From: Algoriphagus sediminis
GTDB taxonomy: Bacteria > Bacteroidota > Bacteroidia > Cytophagales > Cyclobacteriaceae
Length of the DNA: 64,000 bases
Assembly (NCBI RefSeq): GCF_030403435.1
Contig: NZ_JAUEPH010000001.1
Location: 62,001-126,000 of the forward strand
Direction: 5' to 3'
How positions within the stretch are numbered: the stretch's first letter is position 1; the number at the start of each line of letters is the position of its first letter. A program made the translations under genes and the position numbers. Shown piece by piece: positions 38,096-46,354 of this stretch. The notes under the pieces are model-generated. The model did no database searches. It was given only the letters and a program-made list of their open reading frames with translations, and was not told where the DNA came from.

Positions 38096-38115
38096 TTTAT
38101 GACAAAAGTCATAAA
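38096..38115. repeat. Inverted repeat after the ferredoxin gene
   Basis: TTTATGAC (38096-38103) and GTCATAAA (38108-38115) form a perfect 8-base hairpin around AAAA, followed by TTAAATTTTC. It could be a weak terminator or a regulator site upstream of the PUR gene. Confidence 0.45.
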
Positions 38116-38136
38116 TTAAATTTTCAGGCTTGCTTT

Positions 38137-38170
38137 TTTGTTAATCTCAGAGTGAAATGCTTTATCTTAG
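38137..38170 (+). promoter_or_regulatory. Probable promoter of the PUR-family gene
   Basis: TTTG (38137-38140), a 22-base spacer and TATCTTAG (38163-38170) match five of six fixed positions of TTTG/TAnnTTTG, 33 bases before the GTG start. Confidence 0.4.
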
Positions 38171-38203
38171 CCCTAATTATTAACCCAACAAATTAAAAGT
38201 ACT

Positions 38204-38536
38204 GTGGAAGATCATAGAGGATATGACAGAGAGGAAATCTTCTCGAAGAGAGTTAAAGCTGGAAAAAGAACTTACTTTTTTGACGTAAAGTCAACCAGAG
38301 CAAATGATTATTACCTGACCATTACTGAGAGCAAGCGTAAGCCAAATGGTGACGGGTTTACTTATGAAAAGCACAAAATTTTCTTGTACAAAGAGGATTT
38401 CCTTAAGTTCGTCGATGCATTAAACGAATCAGTAGAACATGTGAAAACTGAGCTTTTGCCAGATTATGACTTTGAGCAGTTTTCAAATGATGAATCTGAG
38501 GAAGAAGAATACAATAACGAATTGAAATGGGAATAG
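38204..38536 (+). CDS. PUR-family nucleic-acid-binding protein (DUF3276)
   Basis: A 110-residue single-PUR-domain protein of the DUF3276 family (PF11680), near-universal in Bacteroidota and related to Borrelia BpuR. The conserved core is KRTYFFDVKSTRANDYYLTITESKR followed by the strand-rich KHKIFLYKEDFLKFVDAL. Relatives bind single-stranded DNA or RNA. The last 20 residues are very acidic. The only available start is GTG 38204, which fits the family N-terminus. A terminator with a TTCG loop follows 59 bases later. Confidence 0.88.
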   Translation: MEDHRGYDREEIFSKRVKAGKRTYFFDVKSTRANDYYLTITESKRKPNGDGFTYEKHKIFLYKEDFLKFVDALNESVEHVKTELLPDYDFEQFSNDESEEEEYNNELKWE

Positions 38537-38594
38537 GCCAAAGGCCCCCAGTTCAATAATTACTTAATTTTAGGTACAAAATCCTATATATTAG

Positions 38595-38616
38595 AGGAGG
38601 CTTCGGCCTCCTTTTT
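38595..38616 (+). terminator. Intrinsic terminator with TTCG loop
   Basis: AGGAGGC (38595-38601) and GCCTCCT (38606-38612) pair perfectly around a TTCG tetraloop, with T at 38612-38616 after it. It ends only eight bases before the next gene's ATG. Confidence 0.8.
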
Positions 38617-38624
38617 ATTTGTCT

Positions 38625-39710
38625 ATGCAGAGATTCTTTATTTATACTTTCCTAATCATCCTCTTGTTTTGCCTGTTTGGATGGTATTTCTCAGACATTA
38701 CTTCTTTTTTCGTCCTATCGCTGATCCTTTCGGCAATTCTAAGGCCCTTAACCAATCGGCTACATGAGTTCCATGTCCTTGGTCAGCACATTCCGAGATG
38801 GACGGCCATACTCCTTTCTTATGCATCTATTGTCTCGGTTTTAGTCCTGGTTTCATTTCTATTTTTTCCTTTAATCAATAACCAAATTGCCATTCTGAGT
38901 GAAATTGATCTAGAAGGAATCTATGAGAGAATGCAAGTACCAGTGTCTAATGTAGAGGTCTTTCTATCCAAATATGAATTGATTGAAAACCGGCCCGGAC
39001 TGCTCTTCGACCAAATCAAGTCAACCTTCATTTCCACGGTCAGTGAGATTAATATTGGACGATTCATCAGTGGACTCATCAATACCACTACCACAGTTCT
39101 TATTGGACTCCTTGCGGTAGCTTTCATCACTTTTTTCCTCCTTTTGGAAAATGGATTATTAAGAAGAAACCTCTTAAACCTAATTCCGAATCCATACTTT
39201 GAGCTCTCTGTAGCGACATTTACAAAAATAGAAAAGCTGCTCTCAAACTACCTTACTGGTCTCTTACTTCAGGTTACAGCTATCTTTTCTTTGGCAAGTC
39301 TTGGTCTAACTATAGTGGGAGTAGATTATGCCTTGACAATCGCGCTTTTCGCAGCTATTGCCAACCTAATCCCTTACGCTGGCCCTCTTCTCGGCTCCAC
39401 TTTTGGAATTATCGTAGGGCTTTCTACGGGTGATTATGAATCCAGCACCCAACTCAATTATTTGATCATAAAGATTCTTGCAGTCTTTGGTCTGGTGCAG
39501 GTCACAGATAATATCTTCCTCCAGCCGATGATTTTTTCAAAATCTGTAAAAGCGCACCCTCTTGAGATTTTTGTTGTTATCTTTGCCGGGGCAAAATTAG
39601 CAGGGGTAGCCGGAATGATATTCGCCATCCCTGTTTACACCATCTTTAGAGTTGCAATTATTGAATTCTATTATGGGTATAAGTCCTACAGAATCTTCAA
39701 AATAAAGTAA
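38625..39710 (+). CDS. AI-2E transporter-family permease (second copy)
   Basis: A 361-residue permease of the PF01594 family with the motif [15 protein letters not shown] and C-terminal [18 protein letters not shown]. Hydrophobic segments occupy about 5-40 and 55-80, then a soluble loop, then several segments from about 145 onward. The ATG at 38625 is preferred over a TTG two codons upstream. It begins right after the PUR-gene terminator and ends four bases before ychF, so it and ychF are probably one transcript. It lacks the acidic tail of the copy at 25785-26918. Confidence 0.85.
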   Translation: MQRFFIYTFLIILLFCLFGWYFSDITSFFVLSLILSAILRPLTNRLHEFHVLGQHIPRWTAILLSYASIVSVLVLVSFLFFPLINNQIAILSEIDLEGIYERMQVPVSNVEVFLSKYELIENRPGLLFDQIKSTFISTVSEINIGRFISGLINTTTTVLIGLLAVAFITFFLLLENGLLRRNLLNLIPNPYFELSVATFTKIEKLLSNYLTGLLLQVTAIFSLASLGLTIVGVDYALTIALFAAIANLIPYAGPLLGSTFGIIVGLSTGDYESSTQLNYLIIKILAVFGLVQVTDNIFLQPMIFSKSVKAHPLEIFVVIFAGAKLAGVAGMIFAIPVYTIFRVAIIEFYYGYKSYRIFKIK

Positions 39711-39714
39711 TCTA

Positions 39715-40812
39715 ATGGCATTACAGTGTGGCATTGTGGGTCTTCCAAATGTTGGGAAATCCACTCTTTTTAATGCGCTTTCAAGCGCAAAGGCAGAAGC
39801 AGCAAATTTTCCATTTTGTACCATCGAGCCTAATGTAGGCGTGGTCACAGTTCCTGATCCCAGACTGAATGTGTTGCAGAGCCTCGTAAAACCAGAGAAG
39901 CTTTTACCTACAGTGATTGAATTCGTAGATATAGCTGGTTTGGTTAAGGGCGCAAGTAAAGGAGAAGGATTAGGGAATAAATTCCTGGCCAATATTCGGG
40001 AAGTCGATGCCATCATTCATGTTGTTAGATGCTTTGAAGATGAGAATGTGGTCCATGTGGCCGGAAATGTTGATCCAATTTTTGATAAAGAAGTCATTGA
40101 TACCGAGCTCCAGTTGAAAGATCTGGAATCAGTAGAAAAGAGAATTACCAGAATTGAGAAAATCGCCAAATCCGGTGACGCAAAAGCAAAGCATGAACTG
40201 AGTATCCTTAAATCTTTTCAGGATGCCCTGCAAGCCGGTAAAAACGCCCGTTCGGTAGAGATCGAAAAAGAAGACTACCACATCATAAAAGAATTACAGC
40301 TTCTTACCATTAAACCGGTCCTTTATGTTGCCAATGTAGATGAGGAGACGATCGGAAGCACAAATGAACACGTAGAAAACCTCAAAGAAAACGTGAAAGA
40401 TGAGAATGCTGAAGTGGTTGTCCTTTGCGGAGCTATAGAATCTCAGATTGCTGAATTCGATGACCTGGAAGAAAAAGCTATGTTTCTGGAAGAATATGGA
40501 TTAAAGGAAAGTGGTTTAAATAAATTGATTGCTGCCGCATACCATCTTTTAGATCTTATCACTTATTTCACCGCAGGGCCGAAAGAAGTTCGTGCATGGA
40601 CCATAAAAAGAGGCTGGAAAGCACCTCAAGCTGCTGGTGTGATCCACACCGATTTTGAGAGAGGTTTCATCAAAGCCGAAGTAATTAAGCTTGCTGATTA
40701 TGAGAATTTTAAGACTGAAGCAGCCTGCCGTGAGAATGGAAAAATCGCCATAGAAGGGAAGGATTATGTAGTTGAAGATGGAGATATTATGCATTTTAGA
40801 TTCAACGTATAA
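39715..40812 (+). CDS. ychF: Ribosome-binding ATPase YchF
   Basis: A 365-residue YchF/Ola1 P-loop protein. The G1 loop [15 protein letters not shown]2/G3 region ([20 protein letters not shown]) and the YchF-specific N-x-x-E variant of G4 (ANVDE), which gives ATP preference, are all present. The C-terminal TGS-like domain covers about 278-362 ([12 protein letters not shown] to DGDIMHFRF). It binds ribosomes and responds to redox state in E. coli. It follows the permease by four bases; the Cas6 homologue starts 91 bases later in the same direction. Confidence 0.95.
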   Translation: MALQCGIVGLPNVGKSTLFNALSSAKAEAANFPFCTIEPNVGVVTVPDPRLNVLQSLVKPEKLLPTVIEFVDIAGLVKGASKGEGLGNKFLANIREVDAIIHVVRCFEDENVVHVAGNVDPIFDKEVIDTELQLKDLESVEKRITRIEKIAKSGDAKAKHELSILKSFQDALQAGKNARSVEIEKEDYHIIKELQLLTIKPVLYVANVDEETIGSTNEHVENLKENVKDENAEVVVLCGAIESQIAEFDDLEEKAMFLEEYGLKESGLNKLIAAAYHLLDLITYFTAGPKEVRAWTIKRGWKAPQAAGVIHTDFERGFIKAEVIKLADYENFKTEAACRENGKIAIEGKDYVVEDGDIMHFRFNV

Positions 40813-40903
40813 CATTTTCATTAAAAAAAACGTAATTTTATTGCTTGTTTACTCACCCATTCAGAGTTTTCAATATTTATAATCTCAACAATTTTTAATC
40901 GCC

Positions 40904-41785
40904 GTGAGAGTTAGACTAATATTTTCCCTTAAAAACAAAGGTTCTTATTTACCATTTCATCACCAGTACATCCTGGCCCAATTCTTAAAAGGGCTTATCG
41001 TGAAGGGAGGTAAGGAAGAATTTTACAATTATCATTACTTCAATTTTTCTGGTCTCAAAGGCCAAACCAAAATCAGTAGAAGTGGACTTCACTATTATTC
41101 AAGCTTAGTCACTTTGGTGCTTGCAGCCGAAAGTGAAGAGTTCATGGACTATATTTTAGAGCAGGTCTTCTCCATGTCCAAAGTGGAGCTAGGTAACCTG
41201 ATTTTGACGCCTGAGTATACAGAAATCGAAGTAGAACCAACCTTGGAACCACATAATAAATTTGTATGCATATCTCCACTGGTTCTAATCACTCCTGCTT
41301 TCAATGAAGAAACTGGAAAGAGATTCATCAATCCGGATACGGATGAATTTTCTGATTTGCTGTATGAATCTACTTTGACTAGAATGGAAAAATCAGGCTG
41401 GTATACACCTGAGCAAATGGAGTCATTCTTTAAGTTTCAGGTTGTTCCTGACATGGTTTATGTTAATAGACTTAAAGAGCAGCAAAAGAAATTTGCAAGG
41501 ATCTATTCTGTTTATGACATGGATGTGAAATATGAAGTCCGTGGTTATACGCTCCCCTTTACACTTTACGCAGCTCCTGAGGTTCAGGACTTTGTATTTA
41601 AATGTGGTTTGGGGGCTTTCACACACAAAGGATTTGGAATGCTCGATTTAGCAAATCACCCATCAGGTGAGAGAACCAAAACCTACAAGTTCAAAAGAGA
41701 AGGATTCGTTCCGTATCGTTCTACAGAGCGGCATAGAGAAAATGTGGCGCCTAAGGACAAGGACTCCGAAGAAAATGATGACTAA
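40904..41785 (+). CDS. Stand-alone Cas6-like endoribonuclease homologue
   Basis: A 293-residue protein with the layout of Cas6-family RAMP nucleases. N-terminal RAMP strand MRVRLIFSLK is followed by LPFHHQYILAQFL, with candidate catalytic His19/His20. The mid-protein CISPLVLITP strand and the glycine-rich loop CGLGAFTHKGFGML at residues 234-247 complete the pattern. Cas6 proteins cut CRISPR precursor RNA. There is no CRISPR array and no other cas gene anywhere in the window. The charged tail after about residue 255 (GERTKTYKFKRE, then acidic) is longer than in typical Cas6. Start is GTG 40904. It ends at a strong terminator shared with the convergent T9SS plug gene. Confidence 0.75.
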   Translation: MRVRLIFSLKNKGSYLPFHHQYILAQFLKGLIVKGGKEEFYNYHYFNFSGLKGQTKISRSGLHYYSSLVTLVLAAESEEFMDYILEQVFSMSKVELGNLILTPEYTEIEVEPTLEPHNKFVCISPLVLITPAFNEETGKRFINPDTDEFSDLLYESTLTRMEKSGWYTPEQMESFFKFQVVPDMVYVNRLKEQQKKFARIYSVYDMDVKYEVRGYTLPFTLYAAPEVQDFVFKCGLGAFTHKGFGMLDLANHPSGERTKTYKFKREGFVPYRSTERHRENVAPKDKDSEENDD

Positions 41786-41791
41786 AATAAG

Positions 41792-41817
41792 AAACCTCCA
41801 AATTGGAGGTTTTTTTT
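41792..41817 (+). terminator. Intrinsic terminator after Cas6 homologue
   Basis: AAACCTCCAA and TTGGAGGTTT pair as a long hairpin (core CCTCC/GGAGG) at 41792-41812, with eight T at 41810-41817. The T tract overlaps the stop codon of the convergent plug-domain gene. Confidence 0.85.
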
Positions 41818-43093
41818 ATAAACGACGTCTATTTGGCTGAAGGTAAACGTAACCTACCAGCTGATCGTAGCGAGATCCAAGGTTTCTGAAGTAGACTAAA
41901 ACCTCGTATTCATTTTCGGTTTCAAAATGGCTACCCTCAAAAGGAAAAGTATCAAACTCGCCTTCGGGAGTTTTGAAGGCGTATTGATAATCATACCAGC
42001 CCTGCTTCAAAAAAACCGTGGTTTGATAAACGCTAAATTCTTCATTCCAGCTCATTTCACTTTGGACATCATCTCCCCAGCCGGTCATGCTGCCTAAGAG
42101 GTAAACAGGCTGAGGTGTTTTAGGTATTGAAAGATTAAAGGTGGTCAGTATGTACTCACTTTCAACTTCATGGTTGCCGGACACCCTGTCATTGGTGTAA
42201 ATCAAATATTGGCCATTCAAATCCAAATACTGCGAATAGGGTTCTTTTTCCCTTGGCACATCCATATTTGCCATAGCATCAATCCTATCGGTGTCCACCT
42301 TGATACTAGAAATGTTGACTCCGGTTGCCCGAATAAATCTCAAATCCACAAAACGGAATTCATTTCCGGCCCGAAATGTATTTTCCCCGTCAAAACTCTC
42401 GAATCTCATAATCTTGCTACTTTGATTCAAGAAGGTAGGTTTCTTAAGAATCTTTGAATTATCCCACCTTTGGTTTTGGCGTATGACTACAGTAACCTGC
42501 GAAGCCGGATCCATGACCTCACCTTTTGAGTAATTAATTACCGCATTGATTTGCTGATTTTGCCGACGGTTCAGAGTCTCAGAAGGTGGCACTACTGCCG
42601 CTCCAGTAGCAAAAAGGTTCTCGTAAACCATAAACCGTCTGGTGAGCATTACATTGCTTTCATCTCTGCCCGCATATACCTTCAGAACATAATTACCTGA
42701 TTTAGTCACTTTGGGCAAGGTGAACTTATAATGAATGTAAGGTATGCGGGTATCGATGGAATAAGTGTAATCCTGAATGTTAAATTCATTATAAACCGTA
42801 AGGAAATCATTATCTCTCAGTTGAGAAGGTTCCCAATCCGCATCACAGTGAATCAACTTTGCTGAATACTGTTCAGGGTCGTAGGCAATATCATCGAAAA
42901 ACAAGATCAGTGGCCGATTTCCACCTAGAGGTACCACGGGAGAATCCAACTGGCCGTAAACCTCAGTACCTAAAGGAAAGAGTCTTACAGACTGTATGTG
43001 ATCCTTGTAGACCTTATTTTCTGTTTGCGATAAGGCCGGTTTGGAAAATGAACCTATAACAAGAAAAAGGAATAGTATTCGAAGCCTTCTCAT
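41816..43093 (-). CDS. Type IX secretion plug-domain protein (DUF5103)
   Basis: A 425-residue exported protein: signal peptide (cleavage near ALSQ-TE) and a DUF5103 body. Family signatures include VRLFPLGTEVYGQLDSPVVPLGG, DIAYDPEQYSAKLIHCDADW and the C-terminal YQTTVFLKQGWYDYQYAF. Domains of this family were named T9SS plug from the protein that closes the SprA translocon in Flavobacterium. The ATG shares ATGA with the stop of the upstream ABC-F gene, implying coupled translation. Whether it plugs a translocon here is inference; no other T9SS gene is in the window apart from the PorV/PorQ-like protein. Confidence 0.82.
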   Translation of the reverse strand: MRRLRILFLFLVIGSFSKPALSQTENKVYKDHIQSVRLFPLGTEVYGQLDSPVVPLGGNRPLILFFDDIAYDPEQYSAKLIHCDADWEPSQLRDNDFLTVYNEFNIQDYTYSIDTRIPYIHYKFTLPKVTKSGNYVLKVYAGRDESNVMLTRRFMVYENLFATGAAVVPPSETLNRRQNQQINAVINYSKGEVMDPASQVTVVIRQNQRWDNSKILKKPTFLNQSSKIMRFESFDGENTFRAGNEFRFVDLRFIRATGVNISSIKVDTDRIDAMANMDVPREKEPYSQYLDLNGQYLIYTNDRVSGNHEVESEYILTTFNLSIPKTPQPVYLLGSMTGWGDDVQSEMSWNEEFSVYQTTVFLKQGWYDYQYAFKTPEGEFDTFPFEGSHFETENEYEVLVYFRNLGSRYDQLVGYVYLQPNRRRL

Positions 43094-45030
43094 CCTTCCT
43101 GTCCGACTTTTTCCTCCAAATTACTGATTTGATCCACGATATCTTCCCAGGAGCTGTTTAGGTCAGTAAGTTGTTTTTCCAGTTTGCCAAAGTTCAAATT
43201 CACTTCCTGAGCCTTCTTTTCATCCTGATAAGTCTCAGGCTTACTCATCTGTTCAGAAAGTTTCTTTTTGTCAGATTCCAGATTCTCTATTTTTCCTTCT
43301 ATGCTTTCAAGCTCCATTTGAAGTTTTCGAAGATCATTCTTCGCCTGCCTTACCTCATCCTGGGTCTGGTTTTTAGGACGATCATTTGACTTTTTCTGAG
43401 GCTTTTTACTTTTCTCGTTCTTTGAGGAAGACTCCTCCTGGGTGGACCTCCAGTATTCGTACTCTTCGTATGTTCCTGGGTACTCTTTAATCTCAAAATC
43501 TTCTATGTACCAAATCTTATTTGCAACACCCTTAATGAAATGGCGATCGTGAGAGACTGTCACAAATGTGCCCTCATATTGATTTAATGCCTGAATCAAT
43601 ATATTAACTGATTGAAAATCAAGGTGATTGGTAGGTTCGTCGAGCAATAGGAAATTAGCTTGCGAGATGAGTGTTTTGGCCAAGGCAACCCTGGACTTCT
43701 CTCCTCCCGAAAGGACTTTAATCTTTTTAAAAACATCGTCATTTGTAAATAAAAAACATCCTAAAACACTTCGAAGCTCCATTTCTGTTTTCCGAGTCCC
43801 TGCTTGAATCATTTCCTGGATAATTTCATTTTCCAGGGTAAGGGCTTCCAGCTGATGCTGTGCAAAAAAGGACTTGATGACGTTATGCCCTTCCGTCCTC
43901 TCCCCGGAAAATTTCTCTGAGCCATCTATAATCCGAAGAATGGTAGACTTTCCTTTTCCATTGGCACCAATCAATGCAATTTTATCCCCTCTCTCGATCC
44001 TTGCACTGGTATTTTTGAAAATCACATTATTACCATAAGCTTTGGAGATTTCATCCAGGACCACTACATCCCTACCGGATCTTTGGGAGAACTTGAATTG
44101 GAAGTTCACATTTACTTCATCATCCACTACCTCATGGACTTTCTCCATTCTGTCCAATGCTTTGATTCGAGATTGAACCTGATTTGACTTTGTGGCTTTG
44201 GCGCGAAAGCGCTCGATAAACCGCTCCGTCTGCTTAATCATCTGCTGCTGATTTTCGTAGGCATTCTGCTGGATTTCCATTCTTTCCTTCTTTTCTTTTT
44301 TATAGAAAGAATAGTTACCGGAGTATTGAGTCAGGGTCAGATTAGCCACCTCCACAGTACTACTTATACAATTATCCAAGAATGTCTGATCGTGAGATAC
44401 CACCACCACGGCTCCTTCATAGTTCTTTAGGTAGTTTTCTACCCATTGGATAGAAGGTAGATCAAGGTGGTTTGTAGGCTCATCCAGCAGCAAAAGCGCT
44501 GGTTTTTCCAAAAGTAACTTTGCGAGCATAACCCTCATTCTCCAACCTCCAGAAAATGTCCTGAGTGGTTTGGATAAATCAGCATCAGAAAACCCAATTC
44601 CAGCTAAAACTTCTGCGGCTTTGGCCTTAATCGTATAACCCTCATTTGCTTCAAACTTATCCTGCAAAGTCGCCAACTTATTCATGATCTCATCCGAATA
44701 ATCAGACTCCATTTGCTTCAGCACAGCATCAATCTCGTCCTGAAGTGATAAAACTTCTTGAAATGCTTCGAGAGCCACATCAAGAATACTGTCATCCGAT
44801 AGATAGGATAGTAAGTCCTGATTCAAAAAACCAATCGAGCAGTCCTTGGCTTTTTGAACCTCACCAGAGCTAGGCTGATACTCTCCATGAATTATTTTAA
44901 GCATCGTAGACTTTCCAGTTCCATTTTGGCCGACCAGGCCAATCTTATCTTTAGGCTTAATATGGAGGTTCGCATTTTCATAAAGAGGCCGTCCTCCTAT
45001 GTAATATGACAGGTTACTAATCGAAAGCAT
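43090..45030 (-). CDS. ABC-F family ATPase
   Basis: A 646-residue ABC-F protein with two ATPase domains. Walker A is GQNGTGKST at about residue 36-44 and GANGKGKST at about 360-368; the signatures are FSGGWRMR and LSGGEKSR; both domains have LLLDEPTNHLD. No transmembrane domain is present. Between them lies the ABC-F linker, rich in charged helices. The C-terminal tail, about 525-646, is a long coiled coil (KSKKPQKKSN onward). ABC-F proteins act on ribosomes in translation or antibiotic protection. The ATG at 45030 is preferred over the TTG two codons upstream. It leads the pair with the plug-domain gene. Confidence 0.92.
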   Translation of the reverse strand: MLSISNLSYYIGGRPLYENANLHIKPKDKIGLVGQNGTGKSTMLKIIHGEYQPSSGEVQKAKDCSIGFLNQDLLSYLSDDSILDVALEAFQEVLSLQDEIDAVLKQMESDYSDEIMNKLATLQDKFEANEGYTIKAKAAEVLAGIGFSDADLSKPLRTFSGGWRMRVMLAKLLLEKPALLLLDEPTNHLDLPSIQWVENYLKNYEGAVVVVSHDQTFLDNCISSTVEVANLTLTQYSGNYSFYKKEKKERMEIQQNAYENQQQMIKQTERFIERFRAKATKSNQVQSRIKALDRMEKVHEVVDDEVNVNFQFKFSQRSGRDVVVLDEISKAYGNNVIFKNTSARIERGDKIALIGANGKGKSTILRIIDGSEKFSGERTEGHNVIKSFFAQHQLEALTLENEIIQEMIQAGTRKTEMELRSVLGCFLFTNDDVFKKIKVLSGGEKSRVALAKTLISQANFLLLDEPTNHLDFQSVNILIQALNQYEGTFVTVSHDRHFIKGVANKIWYIEDFEIKEYPGTYEEYEYWRSTQEESSSKNEKSKKPQKKSNDRPKNQTQDEVRQAKNDLRKLQMELESIEGKIENLESDKKKLSEQMSKPETYQDEKKAQEVNLNFGKLEKQLTDLNSSWEDIVDQISNLEEKVGQEG

Positions 45031-45068
45031 GCGCAAAAATAAAGATTAACCCGCTGATACAATCGAGT

Positions 45069-45099
45069 TTTCCGATTAATGTGAATTAGTTTAACTTTC
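45069..45099 (+). promoter_or_regulatory. Probable promoter of the sugar dehydrogenase gene
   Basis: TTTC (45069-45072), a 19-base spacer and TAACTTTC (45092-45099) each differ by one base from TTTG and TAnnTTTG. It places the transcript start just before the ATG at 45109, so the ATG at 45121 is the better start. Confidence 0.4.
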
Positions 45100-45120
45100 C
45101 ATAAGAAAATGAATCAACTT

Positions 45121-46323
45121 ATGAAAAATTTAAAATTAAGCTCTTTGGCCCTGATGGCTGTAGCTGGTAGCTTCTTGGTATCCTGTTCAAACGGGGAATC
45201 AAAAAACAAGGAGACTAAGCAAGTAGTGCTTGCAGGTGATAATATGGTCGATATTTCTACCGCAACCGCCGAAGTAGACCTTAACAAACTTAATCTACCT
45301 GAAGGTTTTGAAATTGACATTTGGGCCGCAGATGTTCCCAATGCCAGATCACTTACCATATCTGATAATGGGACGATTTTCGTTGGAAATCGACACGAAG
45401 ACAAAGTATATGCTTTGATAGACTCTGATTCAGACGGTAAAGCGGATAAGAGGTTCACCCTTGCCAGTGATCTTCGAAGCCCAAATGGAGTGGCTTTCAA
45501 AGATGGAGACCTCTATGTGGCTGAGATTAGTAGAATCTTGAAATTTCCAAATATTGAAGAAAACCTTGGCAATCCCTCCTATGAGGTGGTTTACGACCAA
45601 TACCCAGAAGAAGGTCATCATGGCTGGAAATTCATTGCCTTTGGTCCTGATGGAATGCTTTATGTCCCTGTGGGTGCACCATGTAATATTTGCGAGTCGG
45701 AAGACGAAATTTTCGCATCCATTACCAGGATTGATGTAAGTAAGGCCAATCCTACACCTGAGGTTTATGCTCATGGTGTGAGAAATACGGTTGGTTTTGA
45801 CTGGGATCCTGCTTCTGGAAACCTTTGGTTTACTGATAATGGCCGCGATATGATGGGAGATGATATCCCGAATTGTGAATTAAATGTTGCCACCTCAAAG
45901 GACCAGCATTTTGGATATCCATATTGGCATGAAGGATCAGTGAAGGATCCTGAGTTCGGAAATTCCGGTGAAGGACAGTCGGCTTATGTTCAGCCTGCGG
46001 CAAAGCTTGGAGCTCACGTTGCCCCACTAGGTATGAGATTTTATGAAGGCGCGATGTTTCCTTCCAGCTATCAAAATCAAATTTTCATAGCAAAGCATGG
46101 GTCCTGGAATCGCTCGAAAAAATCAGGATATACAGTAACTGTAGCTAAAAAATCTGACAATCAAAGTATTGCTTCTGAGCAGGACTTTATCACAGGTTGG
46201 CTTGACGACGAATCTCAAGAAGTTTGGGGTAGACCTGTAGATGTGCAGGAATTACCTGATGGTAGCTTGCTCATCTCAGATGATCTCGCGAATTTAATTT
46301 ACCGAGTGACTTACAAAGGATAA
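45121..46323 (+). CDS. PQQ-type sugar (sorbosone) dehydrogenase, lipoprotein
   Basis: A 400-residue lipoprotein: signal peptide with lipobox SFLVSC, Cys22 when started at 45121. A six-bladed beta-propeller typical of PQQ-dependent soluble glucose/sorbosone dehydrogenases follows. Conserved blade motifs include GTIFVGNRHEDKVY, SPNGVAFKDGDLYVAE, EGHHGWKFIAFGPDGMLYV with the putative active-site His, and HGVRNTVGFDW. A cysteine pair (APCNICES) may form a disulphide. Substrate and cofactor are not provable from sequence. It is divergent from the ABC-F gene and ends at a bidirectional terminator. Confidence 0.8.
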   Translation: MKNLKLSSLALMAVAGSFLVSCSNGESKNKETKQVVLAGDNMVDISTATAEVDLNKLNLPEGFEIDIWAADVPNARSLTISDNGTIFVGNRHEDKVYALIDSDSDGKADKRFTLASDLRSPNGVAFKDGDLYVAEISRILKFPNIEENLGNPSYEVVYDQYPEEGHHGWKFIAFGPDGMLYVPVGAPCNICESEDEIFASITRIDVSKANPTPEVYAHGVRNTVGFDWDPASGNLWFTDNGRDMMGDDIPNCELNVATSKDQHFGYPYWHEGSVKDPEFGNSGEGQSAYVQPAAKLGAHVAPLGMRFYEGAMFPSSYQNQIFIAKHGSWNRSKKSGYTVTVAKKSDNQSIASEQDFITGWLDDESQEVWGRPVDVQELPDGSLLISDDLANLIYRVTYKG

Positions 46324-46324
46324 T

Positions 46325-46354
46325 AAAAAAGGGAGGCAAAAGCCTCCCTTTTTT
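46325..46354. terminator. Bidirectional terminator
   Basis: AAAAAAGGGAGGC (46325-46337) and GCCTCCCTTTTTT (46342-46354) pair perfectly around AAAA. It serves both the sugar dehydrogenase gene and the convergent UbiB-like gene, whose stop codon lies in its T tract. Confidence 0.9.
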
